64,000 bases of DNA from contig NC_133328.1 of NCBI RefSeq assembly GCF_042186555.1, forward strand, positions 611,165,901 through 611,229,900, given 5' to 3'. A program made the position numbers and the translations under genes. Positions 31,915 through 42,599 of the stretch are shown in pieces. This DNA comes from Aquarana catesbeiana. Its lineage: Eukaryota > Chordata > Amphibia > Anura > Ranidae. The stretch's first letter is position 1. Every line of letters begins with the position of its first letter. The notes under the pieces were generated by a model. The model was given only the letters and a program-made list of their open reading frames with translations, searched no databases and had not been told where the DNA came from.

Positions 31915-32112
31915 GGACCAAAAGTGTGTGGACAACCCTCTAAAATTTGGATCAGGTGTTACCGTGCAGGTGACTGTTAATGCTACAGAAATTTTAGATA
32001 GTTGTGTACTTCCAAATCTTGTGTCAACAGATTGTGGAAAGTCGCTTTTGTTCCAATATGACTGTGCCCATTTTCACACAGCCAAACATCTCCACAGACA
32101 CACTCCAAAATC
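31915..32112. mobile_element. Tc1/mariner-like remnant
   Basis: AGGACCAAAAGTGTGTGGAC followed by TGTGTACTTCCAAATCTTGTG and CAATATGACTGTGCCCATTT. I read these as a terminal piece joined to a fragment around the second catalytic aspartate (QYDCAHFHTAK in the plus frame, compare FQHDCAPVH). Heavily deleted; the assignment is tentative. Confidence 0.4.
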
Positions 32113-32500
32113 TTAAAGCGGAGTTCCACCCAAAAGTGGAACTTCCGCTCACTTGTCTCCGCTCCCCCCCCCCCGCCTTTCGGGGGGGAGGGGGGACAAG
32201 ATACCTGTCTTAGACAGGTACCCTGTTCCCACTTCCGGAAGTCCGGGCCGCGGCCCGTGACATCACCATGGGGCTCCCTCCGCCTCTCCCTGACGCCGGG
32301 CCAGTAGGAGAGAGGAGCGGGGTAAGTGACCTAGGTAAGTGACCTTTCCCAGAATAAGGTTGATAAATAAAGTTACCTGGTGCAAGCACCCTGAAGGGGA
32401 AACAGAGGGTGCAAAGGAATAGGAGGAACATGAGTGCCAGAGGATGTAGCTTGCAAAACCTTGAACTGGAGATGCTTAAAGTTAAAGTGGAACTTCATAA
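32113..32500. mobile_element. TTAAAGYGG MITE, copy 3
   Basis: Left end TTAAAGCGGAGTTCCACCCA, immediately followed by AAAAGTGGAACTTCCGC, then CCCCCCGCC/GGGGGGG and AGATACCTGTCTTAGACAGG palindromes. The right end probably lies near TTAAAGTGGAACTTC at 32480. GC-rich and non-coding. Confidence 0.65.
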
Positions 32501-32622
32501 TTACTTGTTTTAACCTTTTCTTTTTACATTTCTTTGGTTACTTTCTGGTTCCCATGCCTAGGCAAATGATGTCATACATCCCAGGAGTGCTCCCAGAAGG
32601 AGAGGAGGAGGGGTTTTAACAG

Positions 32623-33075
32623 TTAAAGTGGTTGTATACCTTTATTTTTAACTTTTACCTACAGGTAAGCCTATAATAAGGCTTACCTGTAGGTAAAAAA
32701 AAATCTCCTAAACCTGTAAGGTTTAGGAGATATTCCCCTCGCAATGAGCCGCTGACTGCAGCAGCGCATGCGCACAGGGGATTCTCGGCTGACAGCCCGG
32801 CAAACTCCGGAGCTTGCCGGGCAGAAGTCTCCCGCGCGCATGCGCGGGAGTGACGACATCGCGGCTCCGGCCACTCACAGCGCCGGAGACGCGATACACG
32901 GAAGACACGCCGAGGGGAGATGTCAGCTCCCTCGGCGTGGACCAGGTGAGATGCCGGCGCCTCGTTCTAAAGTAAGTATCTCATAATGAGCTAGTATGCG
33001 GTGCATACTAGCTCATTATGCCTTTTCCCTTGCAGGTGTAGAAAAAAAAAGACAGCGGGTATACAACCGCTTTAA
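32623..33075. mobile_element. Hairpin-chain MITE (TTAAAGTGGTTGTA), complete copy
   Basis: 453 bp with ends TTAAAGTGGTTGTATACC and GGTATACAACCGCTTTAA. Inside are four hairpins: ACCTACAGGTAAGCCTATAA with its complement (32657-32696), TCTCCTAAACCTGTAAGGTTTAGGAGA (32703-32732), a CGGGCAAACTCCGGAGCTTGCCCG-like stem, and ATAATGAGCTAGTATGCGGT with its complement (32983-33021). The first palindrome reads CAGGTAAG on both strands. No coding. The TTAA boundaries suggest a piggyBac-like target; class unproven. Confidence 0.85.
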
Positions 33076-33079
33076 GCAC

Positions 33080-34660
33080 ACTCTCCTGCATGCTAAGGGC
33101 AGCAAGTAAATTCCACATTAATCGTTTGCCCTTACTCAAGATGGCCACGGCCAAAAATGCTAGGGGATGTTTTTCAAAGAGATTTCTCACCAAAATAAAG
33201 CATGGATACATGGATGGATGGGGGAGTTTGCTTTGAATATTACAAATGAATTAAATAACAATTTTGGCTTGTGGTGCTCAGATGCATTGAAGATCCACTT
33301 TAATGGGATCCTCTGGCTCGTGCAAAAGTTCAGGATGGCGGAGCTCATGGATGATGCCAGAAGATGTGTAGCAGGACTATGCATAGCAGTGTAGTGCTAA
33401 CCCCCAAAAAGGTCCACTGATTTGGTCCCAATGTTATTTACCCAGTTAGTGCCTTGGCTGCCAGGCACACAGTCACTCTTCTGGCAGTCTTGAGGTATCC
33501 TTTTTCTGATGCTTTATTAAACTTGTACTTGGATAGGTGCAGAGTTACTGTGGGATACTCCAGGAGGACACAATAATAACTTGAAGACACTTCTTACTTC
33601 CTCAAACTTCCTAGCACAGTCCTTGCAGCAGCAAATTATGAACACGGTCACACAGTCACGGGGATCTCACACACTGGTCTGTACTCACAAATGTCCCTGG
33701 ATATTTAGATGCCACCTTCCAATATCAGCCAGACATGTCTCCTGTGAGCTCTTCAGTCCAGATCTCCAGACAAGTCCCTCAATCAGCTCCAGAAAAATTC
33801 AGTAGATTAGGCCCCACAGCTATAACACAGCTAGGACCTCGATGAGAAAATGAAAAGGTACGGCTAGACTGCCTAGAAGGGCAGCAGCCCTTCAAGCTGG
33901 GAATTTCTTCTTCTGCCCAAGAACAGGGCAGCTCCACATCGGACTATCTATGCTCACTCCCAACCACCATCTAAGCACCCTCCCCCGGGGATTGGCTGAG
34001 ACAACATAAATATTCAGCTGCTGATTTGCTTAATCTAGCCTGCTACTTTCCAGAACTATCCAAAAGGCAGGGGAAAGCTGTCAAGCCTGCAACCAGTGAG
34101 ACACAGAACAGCCCAAAATAATCACAAGCTCCTCAATTGATTACAGTAGAGCTAGAAACTATATTTTCCATAAAATAGCTAGCACCTAACTAGGAGGTGC
34201 TACAGAAGCAGGTAGCTGCATCACCACATGAAGCAAAGTAAGGGACTCAACAATGGCATAGAGCAGAATCAAAGGTAAAAGTGTAGTCAACATCAACCCA
34301 AGGTTAGCAACGTGCATGCAACGAAGTACAAAATCAGGAACTGGATCAAGGTCAGAGATGAAGCCAAGGTCAGGAATGGCTAAAAGTACAGAATTGAAAT
34401 TAGATCAGGTGGAAGCTGGGTTGATAACGGGAAGTCACATGCAGAACATGAGTCATGATGGAGCAAGGAACATCCTGAATACCAGTAAACACTGGTAGAG
34501 CCTCCCTAAAATAGTCTGTCTGGTGCCAAGGCTGAATCTGGGTGTGAACACACCCATTAGTGAATATAGTGACTGGCTGTGTTTTGAAAGATAATTATAG
34601 TTTTTGCTGTAAGGATGACCAGGAATATGGTTGTATTTGATGCCATTCTCTATTTTGCCA
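33080..34660. other. Unassigned, probably decayed repeats
   Basis: 33080-33400 is unique-looking. 33400-34200 has mixed composition with TGCCAGGCACACAGTCACTC and GCACCCTCCCCCGGGGATTG, possibly part of an LTR-like element, though no paired LTR, primer-binding site or coding is visible. 34290-34480 has GGTCAGAGATGAAGCCAAGG-type repetition resembling 43900-44100. No gene. Confidence 0.3.
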
Positions 34661-34679
34661 ATAAACATACATTTAGTTT

Positions 34680-34976
34680 AGACATTACAAAGATCAAGGA
34701 GCAATGTTTCTAGCTACCACTTGGTAAGAAAAAAATGTTTCTTACCAGGAGGCAAATATGTTCTAATTTTGTTCAGTTGTGTGTGTATTTATTGGAATGG
34801 GATGGAATGACAACATACGAGGATCTACAGATTGGCCTTGCACAGAAATGTAAAATACAAAATTGAAATATTGATGCCAAAAAAGTTGATTTAAAAAGTT
34901 GATTTAAATATACTCTAAGATGAATGCAATTAGGGGATGTTTGTTATAATGTTTGACATCCAGAGAAGACAACGCC
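34680..34976. other. Short unique AT-rich island
   Basis: Includes a perfect inverted repeat GGTAAGAAAAAAATGTTTCTTACC at 34719-34742 and a duplicated AAAAAGTTGATTTAAA. No coding; otherwise no match in the window. Confidence 0.4.
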
Positions 34977-34979
34977 TTA

Positions 34980-35317
34980 AGGCCCATACACACGATCAGA
35001 AAATCGTACGAAAAATACCGCTTTTGAATCGGTTAATCGTTAGTACACAGCTTTCGAGAGCCAATTAATGAAAGTTCATCCGATATTATCCAAAGGAACA
35101 AACACATAAAATATGCTTGTACCAGATCGTACGATTTTCGTTTAATCAGCACACTTTTCATCCAAAAATACAATACAGGACATCACTTCTGAATTTTTAT
35201 TCTGTTGTATGAGAATTTTCGTTTTGAATCATCATTTTCGATATGAAAATAGCATGCAAAAAAAAAAAAAAAAACAGACAATCATTCATCCGATAATCTC
35301 GTTGTGTGTACCAGCCT
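34980..35317. mobile_element. PIF/Harbinger-type MITE (GTACACACGATC family), copy 2
   Basis: 338 bp, ends AGGCCCATACACACGATC and CGTTGTGTGTACCAGCCT, flanked by TTA at 34977-34979 and 35318-35320. Interior A+T-rich with ATCGTACGATTTTCG motifs. Non-coding. Confidence 0.8.
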
Positions 35318-35448
35318 TTATAGTTTTAAACTGAAGCCCTCTTCATTGTTCTTTAAAAATTGCCTTTGCCCAGTTCTGGCCCAGCTTATTTTGATACATT
35401 CTATTGCTTCATGCTTTAAAAAAAATTGGAGAAAGACGTATACATTTT

Positions 35449-35875
35449 GATGGAAGAGGGTTATACTAGGCTAGCTGATTGAAAATGCCTCAAGAAATAT
35501 ATATAGCCAAAATATAGCTTTTGCACTAGACTTTAGGGTGAATTGTGAAAGGTTTTGTTGGACCTAAAATTTTATGGATATAATTTTTCCCCTTGAATGT
35601 AAGAAAGAAAGTGGTTGAATGGAAGTGAAATCGTAAGTCTGAGTAAATCAAAACTGCTTTTTGATATAAGAGGGTTATACTAGGCTAGTAGATCAAAAAT
35701 GCCTGAAGAATATATATAGTTGAGATATAGCTTCTGTAGTATCTAAGAATGTGAGATAGACATTAGGGTGATTGCTATAGCTGGGCCTAAAATGTTATGC
35801 ATGTCATTTTTCATATGAATATAACAAAGATGGTGGTTAGATGAGATTACTTAAGGCTGACTAAATCAAATAAGC
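35449..35875. repeat. Old 214-bp tandem duplication
   Basis: Two units starting AGAGGGTTATACTAGGCTAG at 35455 and 35669. They share AAAATGCCTSAAGAA, ATATATATAG, TAGGGTGA and TGACTAAATCAAA, with many substitutions and small indels. Not simple sequence. No coding. Confidence 0.8.
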
Positions 35876-36600
35876 AGCAGGTAGAACATTTAAAGCCAAA
35901 CTCCTGGCACAGAAAAATGCTCCTTTGCCAGGGATAAAGACAAAGACATAACTAGATCCTTCAGGGCCCCAATGGAAAAAAAACATAAAGGGCCCTACTA
36001 AAACCCGAGGCCCTTACCATAGGTCCTATGGCCCTTTCCTCCAAGCTCAGGGCCATTCCCACTAATCCCAGGGCCCTTTACTCCATCCCAAGGCCCAATG
36101 CAACTCAAGTTCCAGTGACAAAAAAAAAAAAATGTTCCTGCACTACTTTTCTGTGACTTTGGTGCCATCTGAGTGCCATGGATTGCAATGTTAAATCACA
36201 GATAGGAAATGCCCAAATAACATGTTGCGCTGCTCATACAGAAATCCAAAAATATGAATATGAATACTCCACCCATTACTGACTTAAAAACTGTTGACCA
36301 AAAAAAACCAACACATTAAACAAACATTAAAATGCATATCATAACAATAAAGTAAATCAAAAATCAAATGCTTGATTTTGCTCCACCCAAAAATGAAGTG
36401 CTCCACCCTAAATTTGCTGTGTAGAATCCACAAATATCTATAATATCAGTGCACTACATACTGTTTATAGCATACACAATAATAGTAAATAATGACTAAA
36501 GAAAAACTAATAATAAAAAGTCCTTTAAATAGTCCTTATGACAGTAAAATAATTCCATGCTCCACCCTGATGTGAATATTCGTACTCCACCTCGAAATGA
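35876..36600. other. Repeat fragments, no gene
   Basis: 35950-36115 is a partial relative of the GGGGCCCC repeat at 26352 (ACATAACTAGATCCTTCAGG, GGGCCCC). 36116-36600 is AT-rich with recurrent TACTCCACCC and no recognisable element. Confidence 0.4.
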
Positions 36601-36601
36601 A

Positions 36602-37045
36602 TGTTACATAGTTACATAGTCTGGTTGAAAAAAGACACAAGCCCATCCAGTTCAACCAATAAAAGGAAAGAAAGAAAAATTACAATCCTATATACACAAT
36701 CCTTTACCCACAGTTAATCCAGAGGAAGGCAAAAAAAACCTCCAGCAAAGCATGATCCGATTTGCTTCAACAGGGGTAAAAAATCCTTCCTGATCCCCCC
36801 AAGAGGCAATCAGATATTCCCTGGATCTACTTTACCTATAAATGTTAGTATCCAGTTATATTATGTACATTCAGGAAAGAATCCAGGTCTTTTTTAAAGC
36901 AATCTACCGAGCTGGCCAGAACCACCTTTTGAGGGAGTCTATTGCACATTTTCACAGCTCTTACTGTGAAGAAACCTTTCCATATTTTGAGATTAAATCT
37001 CCTTTCCTCCAGACGTAAAGTGTTGTCTTGCACCTCTGTGATATA
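36602..37045 (-). mobile_element. CR1-type LINE, 3-prime fragment
   Basis: The minus strand reads the C-terminal end of a CR1 ORF2: LRLEERRFNLKIWKGFFTVR, then KMCNRLPQKVV and FKKDLDSFLN. A 3-prime UTR follows, ending at the plus-strand GTTACATAGTTACATAGT. The residues align with the C-terminus of the CR1 copy at 59.6-60.0 kb (KLEEKRFNLK, RRGFFTVAVRMWNSLPQAVV). Strong 5-prime truncation, as usual for LINE copies. Confidence 0.85.
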
Positions 37046-37174
37046 ATGCAACACCGCCAGGAGTCTGTGCAGAGAGGGACAGCGCAGAGAGGGACAGCGC
37101 GTCTCCGGCGTGGGAATTACGGGGCTCAGGTAAGTAAAACGGGGGCTGGGGGCCCGGTGACTGCCAGAAGTGTT

Positions 37175-37228
37175 TTCACTTTCCAAGGTTTTTCTGACGG
37201 AATTTCTGATCGTGTGTACACAGCCTTA
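37175..37228. mobile_element. Solo end of the GTACACACGATC Harbinger family
   Basis: CTTTCCAAGGTTTTTCTGAC, then GATCGTGTGTACACAGCCT followed by TAG. It is one terminal repeat without its partner. Confidence 0.65.
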
Positions 37229-37229
37229 G

Positions 37230-37700
37230 GTTTTTTGGTAATCAATGAAGCACGTGTTGAATTCCTTTTCATACTTTTTGGCTTTTTGAATTATTTAGCA
37301 TGCATATGCCATAATGTCCCTAGTTAGCCACTACTATAGCCAATACTAGCCAACAAAAATCAGGTTACATAACTGGCATAACATAACTCTTGATAACACA
37401 GCTAGCATTAAAATAGCTTCATAATCTCTATGTGATTTCATGACCTATAGATTGATGTCATATTTCCAGAGTGACCAGCATAAATCTAAATTCCAAGAAA
37501 CCTTTGGAACATTTCCTTGACTTAAAAAAATATATAATTTCAGCAGACAGCAAAAAAAAAAAAAAAAAAAAACTTTCAAGAGAATGATGACCTTCTCAAC
37601 TCTTGGCTAAATTGAAATGCATATATCTTCAGTGTGGGCCCAAAAGAAGAAACTGAATATCTAGGAACTAAATTTATTAATTCTTGCTCTTGAAAAATAC
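37230..37700. other. Unique AT-rich DNA upstream of a possible exon
   Basis: Repeat-poor. Contains TAGCATGCATATGCC, several TAACATAAC-type words and a run of about 20 A residues at 37552. No coding frame. Confidence 0.35.
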
Positions 37701-37713
37701 TTTTTTTTTCCAG

Positions 37714-37854
37714 TTCAAGACAAATTGTATATCAGTCCTGCGAGCAGAAGGCTCACAAATTTATGTAATGGTGTTTCCTCGCTCCTATGATATCCTAGAC
37801 CTAATAATGAAGAATTATAAGTTTAGGATTACATCCAGTAAAGCAGTATACTAA
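37714..37854 (+). CDS. Possible terminal exon, 46 codons then TAA
   Basis: A consensus splice acceptor, nine T residues then CCAG, ends at 37713. The following 141 bp are open in phase 0 and end with TAA at 37852-37854. The frame starts FKTNCISVLRAEGSQIY and ends FRITSSKAVY. It sits in a repeat-free stretch, unusual here. I do not recognise the protein, and a stop-free run of this size is not rare by chance, so this is a candidate only. A GTAAAG at 37838 could alternatively act as a donor. No upstream exon was identified, so phase is unknown. Confidence 0.2.
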   Translation, partial: FKTNCISVLRAEGSQIYVMVFPRSYDILDLIMKNYKFRITSSKAVY

Positions 37855-38049
37855 CTTCATTTTTAGGGCTATCCTGCACCACAGTTTCCTGTAACCTTAA
37901 ATAAAACTGGAACACTTCAGGGTTCCACTTATCCCACTGACTACTTGGTGTGAGCTTTCTGTGCCAGGGGAGTTGGAGGTAGATTCACTAGTTCATTAAG
38001 CAAAATGGTTCACCCAGTTGTGCAAATCCTCAAAAGCATGTGAGTAGGT

Positions 38050-38460
38050 GCAGTGTCAGGTATACATAGTTGCCAACAGTCCCGATTTTTCTGGGACAAT
38101 CCTGATTTTGGGACCCTCGTCCCGAATCGGGATTTTCCATAAGGAAAATTGGGAATGTTGTTTTTTTTATTTTTGGAGCAGCTGGCTCCAGCAAAATGGC
38201 GGCCGGTGCCGCCTCTCGATCTTCCCCCTAGTGTTGAGTAAGTGGAGAGAGGAAGGGGGCTCGATCCGTGCAGCCAATGAATCAGCTTCTTTAGCTGCAC
38301 GGCCCCTTCCCTTCTCCACTGAAGCAGAAGACACGGCGCCGCCGTCACCGTGTCTTGCCGAAAAGTTCCCCAGCCCCGTACTGCGCAAGCGCTGCACCTG
38401 CGGAGTACAGGGTGTCCTTACTTGCCGAGGGGAACTTTCTCGGCAGAACACCGGCCGCTC
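38050..38460. repeat. Dispersed repeat with TCCCGAT inverted motifs
   Basis: TATACATAGTTGCCAACAGT followed by TCCCGATTTTTCTGGGACAA and CCGAATCGGGATTTTCC, then a CpG-rich part (GGCGCCGCCGTCACCGTGTC). It looks like a ranid dispersed element leading into the minisatellite. Frames of 111-164 codons here are in GC-rich repeat and have no recognisable domain. Confidence 0.55.
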
Positions 38461-38465
38461 CTGCA

Positions 38466-39375
38466 CTGAGCGGGGGGGGGCTGCACTGAGGGGGGGCTGC
38501 ATTGAGGGGGGGTCTGCACTAATAGAGGGGGGTCTGCACTAATGGGGGGGCTGCACTGAGGGGGGCTGCACTAATTGAGGGGGGTCTGCACTAATAGTGG
38601 GGGGGCTGCACTGAGGGGGGGTCTGCACTAATAGAGGGAGAGCTGCACTGAGGGGGGTCTGCACTAATAGAGGGGGGCTGCACTGAGGGGGGCTGCACTA
38701 ATTGAGGGGGGTCTGCACTAATAGAGGGGGGTCTGCACTGATGTAGGGGGTCTGCACTGATGGAGGGGGTCTGCACTGATGGAGGGGATCTGCACTGATG
38801 GAGGGGGTCTGCACTGAGGGGGGCTGCACTAATTGAGGGGGGTCTGCACTAATAGAGGGGGGGTCTGCACTAATAGAGGGGGGGGCTGCACTAATTGAGG
38901 GGGGCTGCACTGAGGGGGGGCTGCACTAATAGAGGGGGGCTGCACTGAGGGGGGCTGCACTAATAGAGGGGGGGCTGCACTGAGGGGGGTCTGCACTAAT
39001 AGAGGGGGGGCTGCACTGAGGGGGGCTGCACTGAGGGGGGTCTGCACTGATGTAGGGGGTCTGCACTGATGGAGGGGGTCTGCACTGATGGAGGGGATCT
39101 GCACTGATGGGAGGGGTCTGCACTGATGGAGGGGGTCTGCACTGATGGAGGGGGTCTGCACTGATGGAGGGGATCTGCACTGATAGAGGGGGTCTGCACT
39201 GATGGAGGGGATCTGCACTGATGGAGGGGGTCTGCACTGATGGAGGGGGTCTGCACTGATGGGGGGGATATGCACTGATGGAGGGGGTCTGCACTGATGG
39301 AAGGGGTCTGCACTGATGGAGGGGTCTGCACTGAGGGGGTCTGCACTGATGGAGGGGGGTCTGCACTGAGTGGGT
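38466..39375. repeat. GGGGGTCTGCACTGA minisatellite
   Basis: About 45 units of 17-20 bp, GGGGGGCTGCACTGAGG and GGGGGTCTGCACTGATGGA, with CTAATAGAGG variants near the left. The minus strand is read as repeating SISADPLHQCRPPPSVQ in several frames, giving stop-free stretches that join the next array into 335 codons. I reject these as protein. G-runs every 19 bp could form G-quadruplexes on the plus strand. Confidence 0.95.
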
Positions 39376-39805
39376 CTATACAGATTCTGCCGGGGGCACC
39401 TGATGCAAGGACAGACTCTGCCGGGGGCACCTGATGCAAGGACAGACTCTGCCGGGGGCACCTGATGCAAGGACAGACTCTGACGGGGGCACCTGATGCA
39501 AGGACAGACTCTGCCGGGGGCACCTGATGCAAGGACAGACTCTGCCGGGGGCACCTGATGTAAGGACAGACTCTGCCGGGGGCACCTGATGCAAGGACAG
39601 ACTCTGCTGGTGGCACCTGATGCAAGGACAGACTCTGCTGGTGGCACCTGATGCAAGGACAGACTCTGCTGGTGGCACCTGATGCAAGGGCAGACTCTGC
39701 CGGGGGCACCTGATGCAAGGGCAGACTCTGCCGGGGGCACCTGATGCAAGGACAGACTCTGCCGGGGGCACCTGATGCAAGGACAGACTCTGCTGGTGGC
39801 AGGCG
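39376..39805. repeat. 31-bp minisatellite GACAGACTCTGCCGGGGGCA
   Basis: About 13-14 copies of GACAGACTCTGCCGGGGGCA plus CCTGATGCAAG, with a TGCTGGTGGC variant block at 39605-39680. Adjacent to but unrelated in sequence to the preceding array. Open minus frames are artefacts. Confidence 0.95.
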
Positions 39806-39900
39806 ACGTGGCTAGTGACACGCTCAGGGATCCCACTGATTCGGCATTATGGTGAGTTGAATGATTTCATTATATTTTATAATGTAATATTAGAAATAAT

Positions 39901-39954
39901 GCGCTTCAATCATCCTGGCACCATAACAACCATGGTGCCGGGATGATTGAAGCG
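39901..39954. repeat. 54-nt near-perfect hairpin
   Basis: GCGCTTCAATCATCCTGGCA with CCAT, a 6-7-nt loop, then ATGGTGCCGGGATGATTGAA with GCG. The stem is about 24 bp with one mismatch. It could be a short MITE relic or a small-RNA precursor. Confidence 0.8.
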
Positions 39955-39959
39955 TTAAC

Positions 39960-41144
39960 ACCAAGTGTTTGGAGTATCTTTATCTGCTGATTGTTAAACT
40001 TTCTAGAATACACATATTTCTATAGTGTAGGATCAGATAGGAGACCTGTCTCTACTCTAGCCACACGCAAAATGGGTGCCAAGCCCAGGAGCCAGGGTCT
40101 TAAGTAGGCTCTGAAACAGTGTGTATAAAATCAATTTGTGCAATCCAATAATATGTCAATCAAATTGAATTATTATGAAAAGTTGCTAGCCAACACCCAT
40201 AAGTGCTTCTAACCTTATTAAACTAATATATTCAACAGAATGATGTAGCGCAACTTACAAAAATATAATCAAAGTGCAAACAATTGTGAAAAAAATATGT
40301 ATATGTGTGTGCAAAAAAATAGCCCAATAAAAATCCCAAAATTATCAAAAGAAGAAATGATATCCAATTCGAATCCACTCCAACCACCAATCACCTCCCT
40401 CTTCTCTTTCTGGCCATGGAGTTGTCTGACTTTAGTGAGGGCAGCCAGCTGGAGCATCCATCGGTCTCTGGAGGAGCAGGGGGGGAGGAAGGGGGTCGAT
40501 GTGTATTGATTTTTTTTTTTGGGGACAAAAAAATCAATTGATCTAAAGCTAGTCGAGTCCCCTCTTGGCTGGTTAGGGGTGGGGGAGCTTGCTTCTTGAA
40601 ACTGCCGCAAAGTGCGTATACTCTGTAGTAATGTGAGCCGTGCAGCCGCTGCCTTGATCCTTTGATCGGCTCCCATGTCCTTCTCATCTCATGCCCCCCC
40701 CAGCAGAGGAGGGGGTGGGTCCTGATGGCTTATGCTGTGGGTGGTGAGCTAGATGGGAGGAAGGGGAGCCAGGTTAGCAGAATAAAAAAATAAAATAAAA
40801 AAAAGGCACTTGGAGGATGGTCACCCTCCCCTCTCACACGTGCACATCAGGAGCGTATGTTGACTATTGAGAGTGGATGTTAGAGGATTTTCCAGCTACT
40901 AATATGAAGCATGTGCTAGCAGACACTAGAAAGCAGGTAGCTGGATCTGACACCCACTTGATGTTCTCATTTGGCAGGGTACCTGATCCTCCATCCTCCC
41001 TAGGATATAGCGCTGCCTCTACACCCTTCTGCTTATCTCTATTGGAACAGCACTGTACTCATTCCCAGCACAGCACCCATCCCAACTCCTACTCTATACT
41101 ACAACTGAAAACTTTGTACTGCTCGTCCATAAAATAAACTCACA
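39960..41144. other. Unassigned; possible member of the ACGCGTTTCG repeat class
   Basis: 40130-40380 has recurrent ATAATATGTCAATCAAATTG, CAATTGTGAAAAAAAT and CAATAAAAATCCC text. In style this resembles the interior of the 57461-59561 insertion. 40380-40870 is GC-rich. The last 100 bp lead into the 58-bp array. Frames up to 135 codons have no recognised domain. Confidence 0.3.
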
Positions 41145-42072
41145 TCCCAGCTGTGATCCTTCTCTTCCCCAGTAGTGGTGGGACTCCTGTCATAGACCTG
41201 CTCCCTCTCCTGCCTATCAAGCCTCCCCAGTAGTGGTGGGACTCTTGTCATAGTCTTGCTCCCTCTCCTACCCATGAAGACTCCTCAGTAGTGGTGGGAC
41301 TCTTGTCATAGTCTTGCTCCCTCTCCTGCCCATCAAGACTCCTCAGTAGTGGTGGGACTCTTGTCATAGTCTTGCTCCCTCTCCTGCCCATCAAGACTCC
41401 TCAGTAGTGGTGGGACTCTTGTCATAGTCTTGCTCCCTCTCCTGCCCATCAAGACTCCTCAGTAGTGGTGGGACTCTTGTCATAGTCTTGCTCCCTCTCC
41501 TGCCCATCAAGACTCCTCAGTAGTGGTGGGACTCTTGTCATAGTCTTGATCCCTCTCCTGCCCATCAAGACTCCTCAGTAGTGGTGGGACTCTTGTCATA
41601 GTCTTGATCCCTCTCCTGCCCATCATGACTCCTCAGTAGTGGTGGGACTCTTGTCATAGTCTTGCTCCCTCTCCTGCCCATCAAGGCTCCTCAGTAGTGG
41701 TGGGACTCTTGTCATAGTCTTGCTCCCTCTCCTGCCCATCAAGACTCCTCAGTAGTGGTGGGACTCTTGTCATAGTCTTGCTCCCTCTCCTGCCCATCAA
41801 GACTCCCCAGTAGTGGTGGGACTCTTGTCATAGTTTTGCTCCCTCTCCTGCCCATCAAGACTCCTCAGTAGTGGTGGGACTCTTGTCATAGTCTTGCTCC
41901 CTCTCCTGCCCATCAAGACTCCTCAGTAGTGGTGGGACTCTTGTCATAGTCTTGCTCCCTCTCCTGCCCATCAAGACTCCTCAGTGGTGGTGGGACTCTT
42001 GTCATAGTCTTGCTCCCTCTCCTGCCCATCAAGACTCCTCAGTAGTGGTGGGACTCCTGTCCTAGCCCAGAC
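41145..42072. repeat. 58-bp minisatellite, highly homogeneous
   Basis: About 16 copies of a 58-bp unit with CTCCTCAGTAGTGGTGGGAC, TCTTGTCATAGTCTTGCTCC and CTCTCCTGCCCATCAAGA. Most copies are identical or differ by one base; edge copies (41145-41230, 42020-42072) are more diverged. This indicates recent expansion or gene conversion. Confidence 0.97.
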
Positions 42073-42194
42073 TCACCCCCAACTTTATTGTCTCATCCGC
42101 CAATGATAATTTTTATCAGATCACTTGAATTATTTTTCCCATTATGGGCGCGAGTGGGGCCTCATGTCTAAGCTTTGCCTAAGGCCTCCTAAAG

Positions 42195-42480
42195 TCTAGA
42201 GCCGCCTCTGTAGGAGATAGCTGGACAGATTGAAATAGAGCATTCCAGAGGATGTGAAAGGCTCTGGAGAAGTTCTGGAGATGAGCATGGGAGGAGGAGA
42301 CAATAGAGGTCTTGGGTAGAGCGGAGAGGACAGTTTGGGTGATATTTGGAGACAAGATTGGTCTGTAGCTTTGGGGTAGAGTTGTGGACGGCTTTGTATG
42401 TTGTTAATATTTTTAATTTAATTCGCTGGGCAATCAGCAGCCAGTTAATTATTAATTGTTTCAGTCATGAAGGGGGTACT
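42195..42480 (-). pseudogene. LINE reverse-transcriptase C-terminal remnant
   Basis: The minus strand reads NWLLIAQRIKLKILTTYKAV and further PLRSTQDLYC, resembling the LHWLPVxxRIxFKxLxLTYKA block at the end of L2-type ORF2 proteins (compare the copy at 61375-62007). Small frameshifts, no start. Clade uncertain. Confidence 0.45.
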
Positions 42481-42599
42481 AAGGGATCTGTGAATGTTTG
42501 GACCATTGCTGCAGGAGCTTAGGCAATGGTATGCCCTTTATCCAAAGCAATGCTCGAGTCTTGTAAACTCCTGAGCTGAGTTATGAGACAAGGATCTCT

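Noticed and set aside
33400..34200. LTR retrotransposon
   Set aside because: No second LTR, primer-binding site, polypurine tract or gag/pol frame visible; left as unassigned.
38829..39836. 335-codon minus-strand frame, the longest in the window
   Set aside because: Spans two adjacent minisatellites and all three frames are open, so the openness comes from the unit sequence.
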